Translations under genes and position numbers: made by a program
The notes under the pieces: generated by a model
What the model saw: the letters and a program-made list of their open reading frames with translations, nothing else
The model's database searches: none
What the model was told of the DNA's origin: nothing
Shown here: in pieces, positions 10,258 to 19,048 of the stretch
Layout: the number at the start of each line of letters is the position of its first letter
How positions within the stretch are numbered: position 1 is the first letter of the stretch
From: an uncultured Caryophanales bacterium
GTDB lineage: Bacteria; Bacillota_I; Bacilli_A; RFN20; CAG-826
Length of the DNA: 47,069 nt
Direction of reading: 5' to 3'
Assembly: GCA_946647665.1 (NCBI GenBank)
Contig: CAMPCW010000003.1
Span: 1-47,069, forward strand

Positions 10258-11052
10258 ATGGAGCAATATGTCTACCCTTTAATTGGAGTACCTTTAATCT
10301 TTATATGTACGACTTTAGGAGCGGTATTTGTTTTCTTTGTTAGAAAAAAAGATATTTCTCCTAGACTAAATAAAATCTTTATTGGTTTTGCCGCTGGGGT
10401 AATGTTTTCCGCTTCATTTTTCTCATTAATTAAACCAGCTTTAGAGACAAATGTAAGTTATATGCCTACTTGGGTGATAGTGATGATATCTATTGCTTTA
10501 GGAGCAGGTTTCTTATGGCTTATTGATAAAATTGTTCCGCACTTTCATGTTTCGGAAAATTCTAATGAAGGTTTACCAACTAGAAGACTAAGTAAAACAT
10601 CTAAAATGTTTATCGCAGTCACCATCCATAATGTTCCTGAAGGCTTATCGGTTGGCATTGCTTTTGGTGTCGCGTTATCTGAGCCAAATAACACCGCTTT
10701 ATTAATGGGTGCGTTATTACTCTCTATTGGTATCGGCATACAAAATATTCCAGAAGGAGCGGTGGTTTCTTTACCTATTAAAAGTGAAACCGGTTCCTCT
10801 ACTAAAGCATTTATCTTTGGGATGTTATCTGGAATAGTGGAACCAATCGCTGCGGTGATTGGCTTATTTCTTGCAATGCAAATTCAAGGCATTATGCCTT
10901 GGGCTTTGGCCTTCGCTGCTGGATGTATGATTTATGTGGTGACAGAAGAAATGATTCCAGAAATGACTAGTGAAGGTCATGATCATTTCGGAGTGTGGTC
11001 ATTTATTTTAGGCTTCATTATTATGCTAGCCCTTGATTGCATTCAATTTTAA
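10258..11052 (+). CDS. ZIP family metal transporter
   Basis: HNVPEGLSVGIAFGVAL and IGIQNIPEGAVVSLP motifs. Confidence 0.9.
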   Translation: MEQYVYPLIGVPLIFICTTLGAVFVFFVRKKDISPRLNKIFIGFAAGVMFSASFFSLIKPALETNVSYMPTWVIVMISIALGAGFLWLIDKIVPHFHVSENSNEGLPTRRLSKTSKMFIAVTIHNVPEGLSVGIAFGVALSEPNNTALLMGALLLSIGIGIQNIPEGAVVSLPIKSETGSSTKAFIFGMLSGIVEPIAAVIGLFLAMQIQGIMPWALAFAAGCMIYVVTEEMIPEMTSEGHDHFGVWSFILGFIIMLALDCIQF

Positions 11053-11074
11053 TCTATATTAAAATATTAAAGTT

Positions 11075-11443
11075 ATGAAACGCTTAGAATCACAAGAAGA
11101 TTATTTAGAAAAAATCTTACAAATTTCTCAAAAGAAAGAATCAGTTCATGCGATTGATATCGCTCGAGAAATGTCTTTTTCTAAACCTTCAGTTTCTGTA
11201 GCGATGAATAAACTAAAAGAATTAGGCTATATCGAGATTAATGATAAGGGTGATATTACCCTTACTGAATCAGGAAAAGAAATTGCACAAAAAACTCTAG
11301 AAAAGCATATTGTTTTAACGAGAATGCTCATGTATTTAGGGGTTAAAGAAGAAGTAGCTGCATTAGATGCATGTCGCATGGAACATGATATCTCTGATGA
11401 GACATGGTCACTAATTAAAAAATACTGGGACGAACATAAATAA
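11075..11443 (+). CDS. DtxR/MntR family metal-dependent transcriptional regulator
   Basis: SQEDYLEKILQISQKKESVHAIDIAREMSFSKPSVSVAMNKLKELGYIE...CRMEHDIS. Confidence 0.88.
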   Translation: MKRLESQEDYLEKILQISQKKESVHAIDIAREMSFSKPSVSVAMNKLKELGYIEINDKGDITLTESGKEIAQKTLEKHIVLTRMLMYLGVKEEVAALDACRMEHDISDETWSLIKKYWDEHK

Positions 11444-11478
11444 TTTAAATATTTTATTATTTATAATAAAGAGTTAAG

Positions 11479-11502
11479 AGTTAGTTTATACTAACTTTTT
11501 TC
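11479..11502. promoter_or_regulatory. Palindrome AGTTAGTTTATACTAACT with T tract: terminator and/or DtxR-type operator
   Basis: 7-bp arms AGTTAGT/ACTAACT followed by TTTTT; same GTTAG-N6-CTAAC as at 9967 and 11538. Confidence 0.5.
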
Positions 11503-11553
11503 TTTACACGCGAATAAATAGGTATATAATATATTCGGTTAGTCGAAACTAAC
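11503..11553 (+). promoter_or_regulatory. feo operon promoter plus DtxR-like operator
   Basis: -35 TTTACA (11503-11508), 16-bp spacer, -10 TATAAT (11525-11530), then GTTAG-TCGAAA-CTAAC (11538-11553). Confidence 0.6.
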
Positions 11554-11573
11554 TGTTTTAAGGAGGATATTAT

Positions 11574-11786
11574 ATGCCAATTGCATTAGCACCAATTAAT
11601 CAAGAATTAAAAGTTATTAGAGTTCTTGCTGATGATAAAACCAAAAAGCATTTAGAAAGCTTAGGTATTTTGGTCAATTCCTCTTTAACTATTATCTCTT
11701 CTGTTAATGGTGGCGTAGTGGTCGCTGTTAAAGAAGGTAGACTTGCTTTAGATCGTTCTATAGCAAGTAAAATTCTAGTAGCGTAG
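11574..11786 (+). CDS. feoA: FeoA family protein
   Basis: FeoA-like SH3 domain (RVLADDKTKKHLESLGILVNSSLTIISSVNGGVVVAVKEGRLALDRSIASKI); upstream of feoB. Confidence 0.82.
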   Translation: MPIALAPINQELKVIRVLADDKTKKHLESLGILVNSSLTIISSVNGGVVVAVKEGRLALDRSIASKILVA

Positions 11787-11800
11787 AAAGGAAGGAATTT

Positions 11801-12043
11801 ATGCTTAAAAAACTAGATGAGTTTCAAGTAGGCGAGACTGGCCTAATTAAAATGGTGGAAGGTGAAGGTAGAATTCGCCGTAGACTATTTGATATGGGTG
11901 TCACTCCCGGAGCGACAGTGTATCTCCGTAAAAAAGCCCCACTCGGTGATCCTTTAGAAGTGACGATTAGAGGATACGAATTAACGCTTCGTAAAAATGA
12001 AGCACATTTCGTCATATTAGAAGTTAAGGAGGACCTAAAATGA
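11801..12043 (+). CDS. feoA: FeoA family protein (second copy)
   Basis: RRRLFDMGVTPGATVYLRKKAPLGDPLEVTIRGYELTLRKNEA. Confidence 0.9.
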   Translation: MLKKLDEFQVGETGLIKMVEGEGRIRRRLFDMGVTPGATVYLRKKAPLGDPLEVTIRGYELTLRKNEAHFVILEVKEDLK

Positions 12044-14394
12044 AAAGATTTGCATTAGCAGGTAATCCTAACTGTGGTAAAACCACGTTATTTAACTCTT
12101 TAACCGGTAGTACCGCTCATGTCGGTAACTGGCCTGGAGTTACTGTTGAAAAGAAAGATGGAGTTTATAAAAAACTTAAAGAACCAATTTCCATTATCGA
12201 TTTACCAGGAATTTATTCTTTATCTCCATATACTCCAGAAGAAGTAGTTTCAAGAAACTATATCTTAGATGAACATCCTGATTGTGTTATCAATATTATT
12301 GACGCCACAAACTTAGAAAGAAATCTATATTTAACTACCCAATTATTAGAAATTAATGTTCCAGTAATTGTTGCTTTAAATATGATGGACGTCCTTGTTA
12401 AAAATGGTGATTCAATTGATGTTGAATCTATTGAAAAGAAATTAGGTGTCCCAGTAGTTTCTATTTCCGCTTTAAAAGAGAATAACTTAGAAGAATTAAT
12501 GTCTAGAGCGTTAGAAGCTTCTAACACTCCTAGAGAAGGAAAAACAATTATCTCTAATAAAGATTTATTACATCTCATTGGCGATGTTCGTATTGCATTT
12601 GAAGGTCAAAAAGTTGAAAATCCTCTTTTCCACGCGATTAAATTAGTCGAAAAAGATGAATTAGAAACCAAAATGCATCCAGATTTAATCCCAATGGTGG
12701 AAGCCTTTAAAAAGACATTTAATGATGAAACATTCGGTAATGACTTTGAAGCGGTAATCGCTGATAGCAGATATCAATTTATTTCTTCTAATTTCCATAA
12801 CTCAGTAAAAAGAAAAGAAGTGGAAATTGTCGAAGACAAAAAACATAAAAAACACAAAGAATCTAAATCAGATCGAATTGATAAAGTTTTAACACATAAA
12901 GTGTTTGGCTTAATCATTTTTGCAGTCATTATGTTCTTTGTTTTCCATTTAACATTCTCTGAAAATTTATTTTTCGTAGGTGCAGCATTTAAAAATAATG
13001 GGATTGCCCCTTCCTTTGAAGGAACAATCTACGAAGGCTTAATATGGACAGATAGTGGAATTAATTCCCCTGGTGTTATTTTATTCAATTTCTTTGATAT
13101 GTCGTTCTCCGCTTTAATCGGAGATGATGTACCAGGAATTGGTATGGGCGTTATCCGTAGCGGCATGATTAACGCTTTCGGTGACGGACACTGGTTTGTT
13201 GGATTTGTGAATGATGGTGTATTAGCGGGTTTATTTGCTATATTAGGCTTCTTACCACAAATATTAGTCTTATTCCTATTCTTCTCTATTATGGAAGATA
13301 CTGGATATATGGCTCGTGTCGCCTTTATTTTAGATAGAATATTCCGTAAATTTGGTTTATCAGGAAGAGCGTTTATCCCGATGATTATGGGATTTGGTTG
13401 CTCAGTCCCAGCAATGGTGAATACCAGAACTTTAGCCGATGATAAAGAAAGAACTGCCACTATTAGAGTTATTCCTTTCTTCTCATGCGGTGCTAAACTT
13501 CCTATTTTAGTAGCGATTGCAGGTGGTATTTTACAAGTATTCCACGCAGGTAATGTAGATGTCATTATTTATAGCATGTACGCTGTTGGTGTTGTGGCGG
13601 CTATTATCTGTGCTTTAATTATGAGACATACTACAATGCGAGGAGAAGCTGCTCCATTTATTATGGAATTACCAGAATATCACTGGCCACAATTTAAAGG
13701 TTTAATGATCCATTTATGGGATAAAACTAAACACTTTGTTAAGAAAGCATTTACCATTATTTTAGCTTCTACAATTGTTATTTGGTTCTTATCTAATTTC
13801 GGTTGGAACTGGCAATATCTCGGTAGCTTTGAAGGGTCAATATTACAAAGTATTGGTCAATTCATTCAACCAATCTTTACTCCACTTGGTTTTGGTTCTC
13901 AACTCAATTCTCTTGGTTGGGTATTTGCGGTTGCCGCTATTACCGGATTAATTGCAAAAGAAAATGTTATTTCTACCTTTGCCGCTTTAGCAGCGATTGT
14001 TGTATCCACTAACCCAGCAATTGTTGCTGAACTTGAAGCCTTAGGTGAAGTTGAAGAAGGTGTCGATAGCGCTTATGCAATGATTGCCGCAACTGGTATA
14101 ACCTGGCAAGGCTGTATTTCCTTTATCGCCTTTAATATGTTAACCATTCCTTGCTTTGCAGCCTGCGCAACAGCGAAAGCAGAATTACCAAAAGGTAAAT
14201 TTAAATGGACATTATTATTCTGGATTGTTGCTAGCTTTGTTGCCTCTTCTGTTATCTATTTGTTCTTAAGCATGTTTGATAGAACAAGTTATATCTGGGC
14301 TATTCCAAGCTTTGCTGGTGCAGCTTTATTAGCCGCTATTGCGATTTATTTAATCGTCAGATATAACAAATCTCACCCAGTTATGAGGGCATAA
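12040..14394 (+). CDS. feoB: Ferrous iron transport protein B
   Basis: ALAGNPNCGKTTLFNSLTGS, GNWPGVTVEKK, DLPGIYSL; gate domains; overlaps feoA. Confidence 0.95.
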   Translation: MKRFALAGNPNCGKTTLFNSLTGSTAHVGNWPGVTVEKKDGVYKKLKEPISIIDLPGIYSLSPYTPEEVVSRNYILDEHPDCVINIIDATNLERNLYLTTQLLEINVPVIVALNMMDVLVKNGDSIDVESIEKKLGVPVVSISALKENNLEELMSRALEASNTPREGKTIISNKDLLHLIGDVRIAFEGQKVENPLFHAIKLVEKDELETKMHPDLIPMVEAFKKTFNDETFGNDFEAVIADSRYQFISSNFHNSVKRKEVEIVEDKKHKKHKESKSDRIDKVLTHKVFGLIIFAVIMFFVFHLTFSENLFFVGAAFKNNGIAPSFEGTIYEGLIWTDSGINSPGVILFNFFDMSFSALIGDDVPGIGMGVIRSGMINAFGDGHWFVGFVNDGVLAGLFAILGFLPQILVLFLFFSIMEDTGYMARVAFILDRIFRKFGLSGRAFIPMIMGFGCSVPAMVNTRTLADDKERTATIRVIPFFSCGAKLPILVAIAGGILQVFHAGNVDVIIYSMYAVGVVAAIICALIMRHTTMRGEAAPFIMELPEYHWPQFKGLMIHLWDKTKHFVKKAFTIILASTIVIWFLSNFGWNWQYLGSFEGSILQSIGQFIQPIFTPLGFGSQLNSLGWVFAVAAITGLIAKENVISTFAALAAIVVSTNPAIVAELEALGEVEEGVDSAYAMIAATGITWQGCISFIAFNMLTIPCFAACATAKAELPKGKFKWTLLFWIVASFVASSVIYLFLSMFDRTSYIWAIPSFAGAALLAAIAIYLIVRYNKSHPVMRA

Positions 14395-14397
14395 AAT

Positions 14398-14580
14398 ATG
14401 AATACATCCCCTTGGCTTGAAATTATTGTTGGAATTGCGATATTTATCTTCTTTTTAGGATTATTTTTAAGATACCTTTATAAGAAGAAACATCATATCC
14501 ATACTTGCGAATGTGGGATGGTTCATAAAAATAAAGAACAACTATTAAAAGAATATAAAAAACTATATTCCAAAAAATAA
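14398..14580 (+). CDS. FeoB-associated Cys-rich membrane protein-like
   Basis: Single TM segment plus short Cys motif (HTCECGMVHK), directly downstream of feoB. Confidence 0.6.
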   Translation: MNTSPWLEIIVGIAIFIFFLGLFLRYLYKKKHHIHTCECGMVHKNKEQLLKEYKKLYSKK

Positions 14581-14587
14581 CATCAAA

Positions 14588-14615
14588 GGCCGCTATTAAA
14601 AAGCGGTCTTTTCTT
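14588..14615 (+). terminator. Rho-independent terminator
   Basis: GGCCGCT-attaaa-AGCGGTC followed by TTTTCTT. Confidence 0.65.
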
Positions 14616-14669
14616 ATGCGCGCTAAAGGTGATAAAATTAACAATAATAAAATAGTTAGGGGTAATCTT

Positions 14670-16196
14670 ATGAAAATCTTGAGACTTATATTTTCTAAAT
14701 GGCTAATTAGTGTTATTTTGCTTTTAGCCCAAGTTGCTGCAATAGTATTAGTGGCCATTTATTTAATTGAATACCTTATCTGGTTCCAAATCGTAAGTGT
14801 AGCGATTGGCGTGATTGTTTTCTTTATCTGCGTTAATCGTAGACAAAACCCAGAATATAAAATCCCATGGTTATTTTTGATTTTATTCTTACCAATTTTT
14901 GGTGTTTTATTCTATTTAATGTTTTCTAGAGTCAATACTTCTAGAAAAATGAGAAAGATATACGCTAAAGCGTATGATGAACTACTCCCTTATGTTAATA
15001 ACATTGATAAGGATATTGAAAAAGCTTATGAATATATGGGCGATAGACAAGGGATTGATAGATACTTAAAAGAGAATTCTGGTTTAGGCCCTCAACAAAA
15101 TAATGAAGTGAAATATTATCCAGTTGGGGAATTAATGTGGAAAGATATGCTTGAAGCATTGGAATCCGCAAAGAAATTCATTTTGATGGAATATTTCATT
15201 GTTGATCCAGGTCATATGTGGGATTCCATTCACGAAATTTTAGTTAGAAAAGCCAAAGAAGGAGTAAGAGTCCACCTTGTCTATGATGATTTAGGCACAA
15301 TGACAATGCTAAAAAGTGGTTATTATAAAAAACTTAGAAAAGAAGGCATTGACGCTCATAAATTTAATCCATTTACTCCAATTGTCTCTGCTGTTTATAA
15401 TAACCGTTCTCACCGTAAGATTATGGTAGTGGATGGTTTAATCGGCTTTACTGGCGGTATCAATTTAGGCGATGAATATATCAATGAAAATGATCGATTA
15501 GGTCACTGGAAAGATACTGGTTTAAGAATGAGAGGGACCGCTGTAAATTCTTTAACCGCTTTGTTCTTTACAGATTTTATTATCGCAAAAAGAGAAATTC
15601 CTGAATTCGAGTTTTACTTTAATAAAAACCCAGAGAAATTTAATGTTCCTGGCACTATTTGTCCTTTTGGAGATGGTCCTAGACCACTCTACTATGAACA
15701 AATTGGTGAAGAAAACTTTATCAATATTGTTGGTCAAGCTAAGAAATATTTCTATATTTCAACCCCTTACTTAATTATTGACCATCACTTTACTCAAGCT
15801 CTTAAAAATGCAGCGATGAGAGGAGTGGATGTGAGGGTCATTACTCCTCATATTCCAGATAAAAAGATTGTCTTCTGTTTAACTCGTAGTTCTTATAAAG
15901 AGTTAAGAAAAGCAGGAGTTAAAGTTTATGAATATACTCCAGGATTTATCCACGCCAAGATGCTTGTTAGCGATGATGATATGGCATTTGTGGGCACTAT
16001 TAATATGGACTTTAGAAGCTTAACTCACCATTTTGAATGTGGTGCAGTACTTTATAAAAACGAATGCATTAAAGACATTTACAACGACTTCCAACATATC
16101 TTTGAAGTCTCTCAAGAAATTGATAACAATTTCAAATTGTCTTTTGGCGCTAAAGTGGCTAAAGTATTGTTAGAAACATTTAGAACTTTATTCTAA
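14670..16196 (+). CDS. cls: Cardiolipin synthase (phospholipase D family)
   Basis: Two HKD-type motifs (NNRSHRKIMVVDGLIGFTGGIN; FIHAKMLVSDDDMAFVGTINMDFRS); start reassigned to MKILRL. Confidence 0.92.
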   Translation: MKILRLIFSKWLISVILLLAQVAAIVLVAIYLIEYLIWFQIVSVAIGVIVFFICVNRRQNPEYKIPWLFLILFLPIFGVLFYLMFSRVNTSRKMRKIYAKAYDELLPYVNNIDKDIEKAYEYMGDRQGIDRYLKENSGLGPQQNNEVKYYPVGELMWKDMLEALESAKKFILMEYFIVDPGHMWDSIHEILVRKAKEGVRVHLVYDDLGTMTMLKSGYYKKLRKEGIDAHKFNPFTPIVSAVYNNRSHRKIMVVDGLIGFTGGINLGDEYINENDRLGHWKDTGLRMRGTAVNSLTALFFTDFIIAKREIPEFEFYFNKNPEKFNVPGTICPFGDGPRPLYYEQIGEENFINIVGQAKKYFYISTPYLIIDHHFTQALKNAAMRGVDVRVITPHIPDKKIVFCLTRSSYKELRKAGVKVYEYTPGFIHAKMLVSDDDMAFVGTINMDFRSLTHHFECGAVLYKNECIKDIYNDFQHIFEVSQEIDNNFKLSFGAKVAKVLLETFRTLF

Positions 16197-16218
16197 ATTA
16201 ATTATTTTTTACATCATT

Positions 16219-17379
16219 ATGAAAATTCAAACTAAATCAAGTGCCCAAAATATTGTTAAGTGCTTATTAATCACATCTGTTGTTTTCTTTCATGCTTCTA
16301 TGTTTTTAGTGGCTAATCCCGCTGAAGTCATGTCGCAATTTAATATTTTATTAACTTTATTCCCATTTTTAATGATGGTGTTCTTTTTCTACGCTGGATA
16401 TAACTACACTCCAGGAAAAAGAACAATTGGACAAAATATCAAGAGAAGAACTTTTCAACTTTTAATTCCAATGGTTATTACTTTTGCTGTAGCTATTGGG
16501 ATTATTTTTGCTATTAAATTACCTACTTCTAGCGATCAGGTGATTGAAATAGAAAAAATGAAAAATAGTATTTTATATTCTTTGATGTCTGAACCATTAT
16601 CCAAAATGATTGGCTTCCCTAGTAATGGCCTATTAAGCTTTGATATGACTTTGGCTCTTGGCATTCTTTGGTTCTTATATGCTTTATATATTTGCTCTAT
16701 ATTCTTCTTTTTAATTGTTGATTATGCGATTAAAAAACCTTCTAGATTGCTTTCAATTATTTTCATTTTATTAATTGGAGCATTCTGTATGGGTCAATTT
16801 GCGGGAGTGTATCTACCTTATACAGTACAGTGCTATCCAGTGGCTTTAGCAATGATGTTACTTGCGGCTTATTTAAAACAATTTAATTTCTTAGATAAGA
16901 AACCAGAAACTAAAAAAGATTTAATATTCTTAATTATCAACACAGTAGTTGCCGAACTAGTGGTTGTGGGCATTGGCTTATTTGGCTATTTTTCTTACGG
17001 CTCTACGATGGTTGGCTCTCTTCCTGGAGGAATGTTTGATAGTAATATCAAAGGGTTTGACGCTTTTGTGTCCTTTATCATGGGCTTTTTAGGAACGTTT
17101 GTTGTCCATCAATTAAGTCGATTAATTATGAAGGTACCTGTTTTATCTACAGTCTTTGACTGGTATGGTAGACACTCTTCATATGTATATTTAGCACATC
17201 CATTATTTTTATCATTTATTCACACAATTATTTTCCAAGGACAAACTAAAGTTGGAGGATTCCAACCATATTTATATGTCTTTATGACTATTGCGATGCT
17301 AGTAGTTATCTTCTTATTTGTTGATTGGCTAATTGCCATTATTAAAAATAAAAAACATCCAGTGGAGGCAGCTAGTTAA
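16219..17379 (+). CDS. Acyltransferase-3-like integral membrane protein
   Basis: Multi-TM protein, about 10 segments, beginning VFFHASMFL; upstream of acyl-CoA ligase. Confidence 0.6.
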   Translation: MKIQTKSSAQNIVKCLLITSVVFFHASMFLVANPAEVMSQFNILLTLFPFLMMVFFFYAGYNYTPGKRTIGQNIKRRTFQLLIPMVITFAVAIGIIFAIKLPTSSDQVIEIEKMKNSILYSLMSEPLSKMIGFPSNGLLSFDMTLALGILWFLYALYICSIFFFLIVDYAIKKPSRLLSIIFILLIGAFCMGQFAGVYLPYTVQCYPVALAMMLLAAYLKQFNFLDKKPETKKDLIFLIINTVVAELVVVGIGLFGYFSYGSTMVGSLPGGMFDSNIKGFDAFVSFIMGFLGTFVVHQLSRLIMKVPVLSTVFDWYGRHSSYVYLAHPLFLSFIHTIIFQGQTKVGGFQPYLYVFMTIAMLVVIFLFVDWLIAIIKNKKHPVEAAS

Positions 17380-19025
17380 TGCCTGCTAGTCAAAGACCAA
17401 TTGATAATTATCTTTTTGAAGATGTTTATAAAGTTAGTGAAGATAAACAAAATATCCCTGCTTTAAGTTTTAAAGGTGTTTCTTATACTTTTAAAGAATT
17501 AAACGATAGCGTGAATTATTTTGCTGCTAAATTAATTAAAAAAGGTGTTAAACCTCATGACCATGTCGCTTTACTTGGAATGAACTCTTATAGCTGGGTA
17601 GTGGCATTCTACGCCATTATAAAAGTTGGGGCGGTCGCAGTTTTACTAAATTATATGTCTAGACACGACCCATTAGTAGAAGCGATAAAAAATAGTGACT
17701 GCAAATATTTAGTTGCTGGAGGCTATTTAGCAGCCTCTAGAGAAAAAGGAGAATTCCCTAGATTATTAAAAGAAGTGGGAATTGATCTTGATCATGAATT
17801 ATCGCTTTTAAAAGCTGATTTACAGTTTAAAGATGTTTTAAGTAAGCATAAGAATATCCCTGAAGTTCCAAATGCTTTCTCTAGAGAAATAGATAGTAAA
17901 AGAACTTCTTATATCATTTTTACTACTGGGACAACTTCTAAACCAAAAGCGGCGATGTTATCTCAATTTGGAATGCTTAATACGATATATCATAATTTAT
18001 ATAAGTTAGACCCAGTATTTCCTCAAAAATTTATGTGTCTACTTCCAGCGTTTCACTGCTTTGGTTTATTAGTGATTAATGCTTATTTAGCCTATCAAAG
18101 AACAGTCTATCTTAATGATTTATCTAATCCAGTTCAGTTATATAAAGAATTCTTAAAAAATAAATGTGGAGATTACGCTTCTGTATCGTTTATCTATGAT
18201 AAACTCGCTAGAGCCCCATTTTGGTGGTGGCATAGAGCGAGATTTGTTAAACACTGTATTGTGGGAGGAGGATTTACCTCTGAACAGGAATTTAACTTCT
18301 TAGAAAAGAAATATGGTAAAGGAAAATTCATGAATGGATATGGCCAAACTGAATGCTCCCCATTAATTTCTTTAGTCTATCCTGATTCGCCTAGAGAAAA
18401 ACAAAGATCGACAGTCGGCACTCCAATGGAAGATATAGAAATCGCCATTATGGATGTAAATACTAAAAAGATTATTTCTAATCATGAAAAAGGAGAAATC
18501 CTTGTTAAAGGATATAATGTATTTAACGGCTACTATAAGTTTGATAAAGATAAACAACCATTTGATGAAAATGGCTATTTACACACTGGTGATCTTGGTT
18601 ATATTGACGAAGATGGCTATCTAGTATTAAACGGACGCATTAAAGATATTATTATTCGTAAAGGAGAAAATATTTCTCCTAAAGAAATAGAAGAAGAATT
18701 ATTAAAAATTCCTTTATTTACAAAGGCTAGAGTTTTAGGCTTCCCTTCTATTGATGATGGAGAATTTATGTTAGCGGTGGTGACACTTACTAAAAAACCA
18801 CCTCACTTTGTTGAAGAAACTTATTTAAATGAATTACGTAAAACTCTTCCTTCAATTAAAGTTCCTTCGCACATTATTTATATGAAAAAGTTCCCAACAA
18901 CTGCGAACGGGAAACTTGATGAAGTAAAATTAAGAGAAATATGTCTAAAAAAGGTCTCCTTATTTATTGATAAAAAATTAGCGAGACAAACCGCTCAATT
19001 ACTTCGTAAGACAGGTAAAAAATAG
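17379..19025 (+). CDS. AMP-dependent synthetase/ligase (acyl-CoA synthetase-like)
   Basis: YIIFTTGTTSKPKAAMLS, GYGQTECSPL, YLHTGDLGYIDEDGYLVLNGRIKDIIIRKGENISP. Confidence 0.92.
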   Translation: MPASQRPIDNYLFEDVYKVSEDKQNIPALSFKGVSYTFKELNDSVNYFAAKLIKKGVKPHDHVALLGMNSYSWVVAFYAIIKVGAVAVLLNYMSRHDPLVEAIKNSDCKYLVAGGYLAASREKGEFPRLLKEVGIDLDHELSLLKADLQFKDVLSKHKNIPEVPNAFSREIDSKRTSYIIFTTGTTSKPKAAMLSQFGMLNTIYHNLYKLDPVFPQKFMCLLPAFHCFGLLVINAYLAYQRTVYLNDLSNPVQLYKEFLKNKCGDYASVSFIYDKLARAPFWWWHRARFVKHCIVGGGFTSEQEFNFLEKKYGKGKFMNGYGQTECSPLISLVYPDSPREKQRSTVGTPMEDIEIAIMDVNTKKIISNHEKGEILVKGYNVFNGYYKFDKDKQPFDENGYLHTGDLGYIDEDGYLVLNGRIKDIIIRKGENISPKEIEEELLKIPLFTKARVLGFPSIDDGEFMLAVVTLTKKPPHFVEETYLNELRKTLPSIKVPSHIIYMKKFPTTANGKLDEVKLREICLKKVSLFIDKKLARQTAQLLRKTGKK

Positions 19026-19048
19026 CACGTCTAATCGTGCTATTTTAT
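19021..19048. terminator. Bidirectional terminator
   Basis: AATAGCACGtctaatCGTGCTATTTTATT between convergent genes. Confidence 0.65.

Noticed and set aside
13029-13565. 178-aa minus-strand ORF antisense to feoB
   Set aside because: Low-complexity composition typical of antisense of a membrane-protein gene; no promoter or SD
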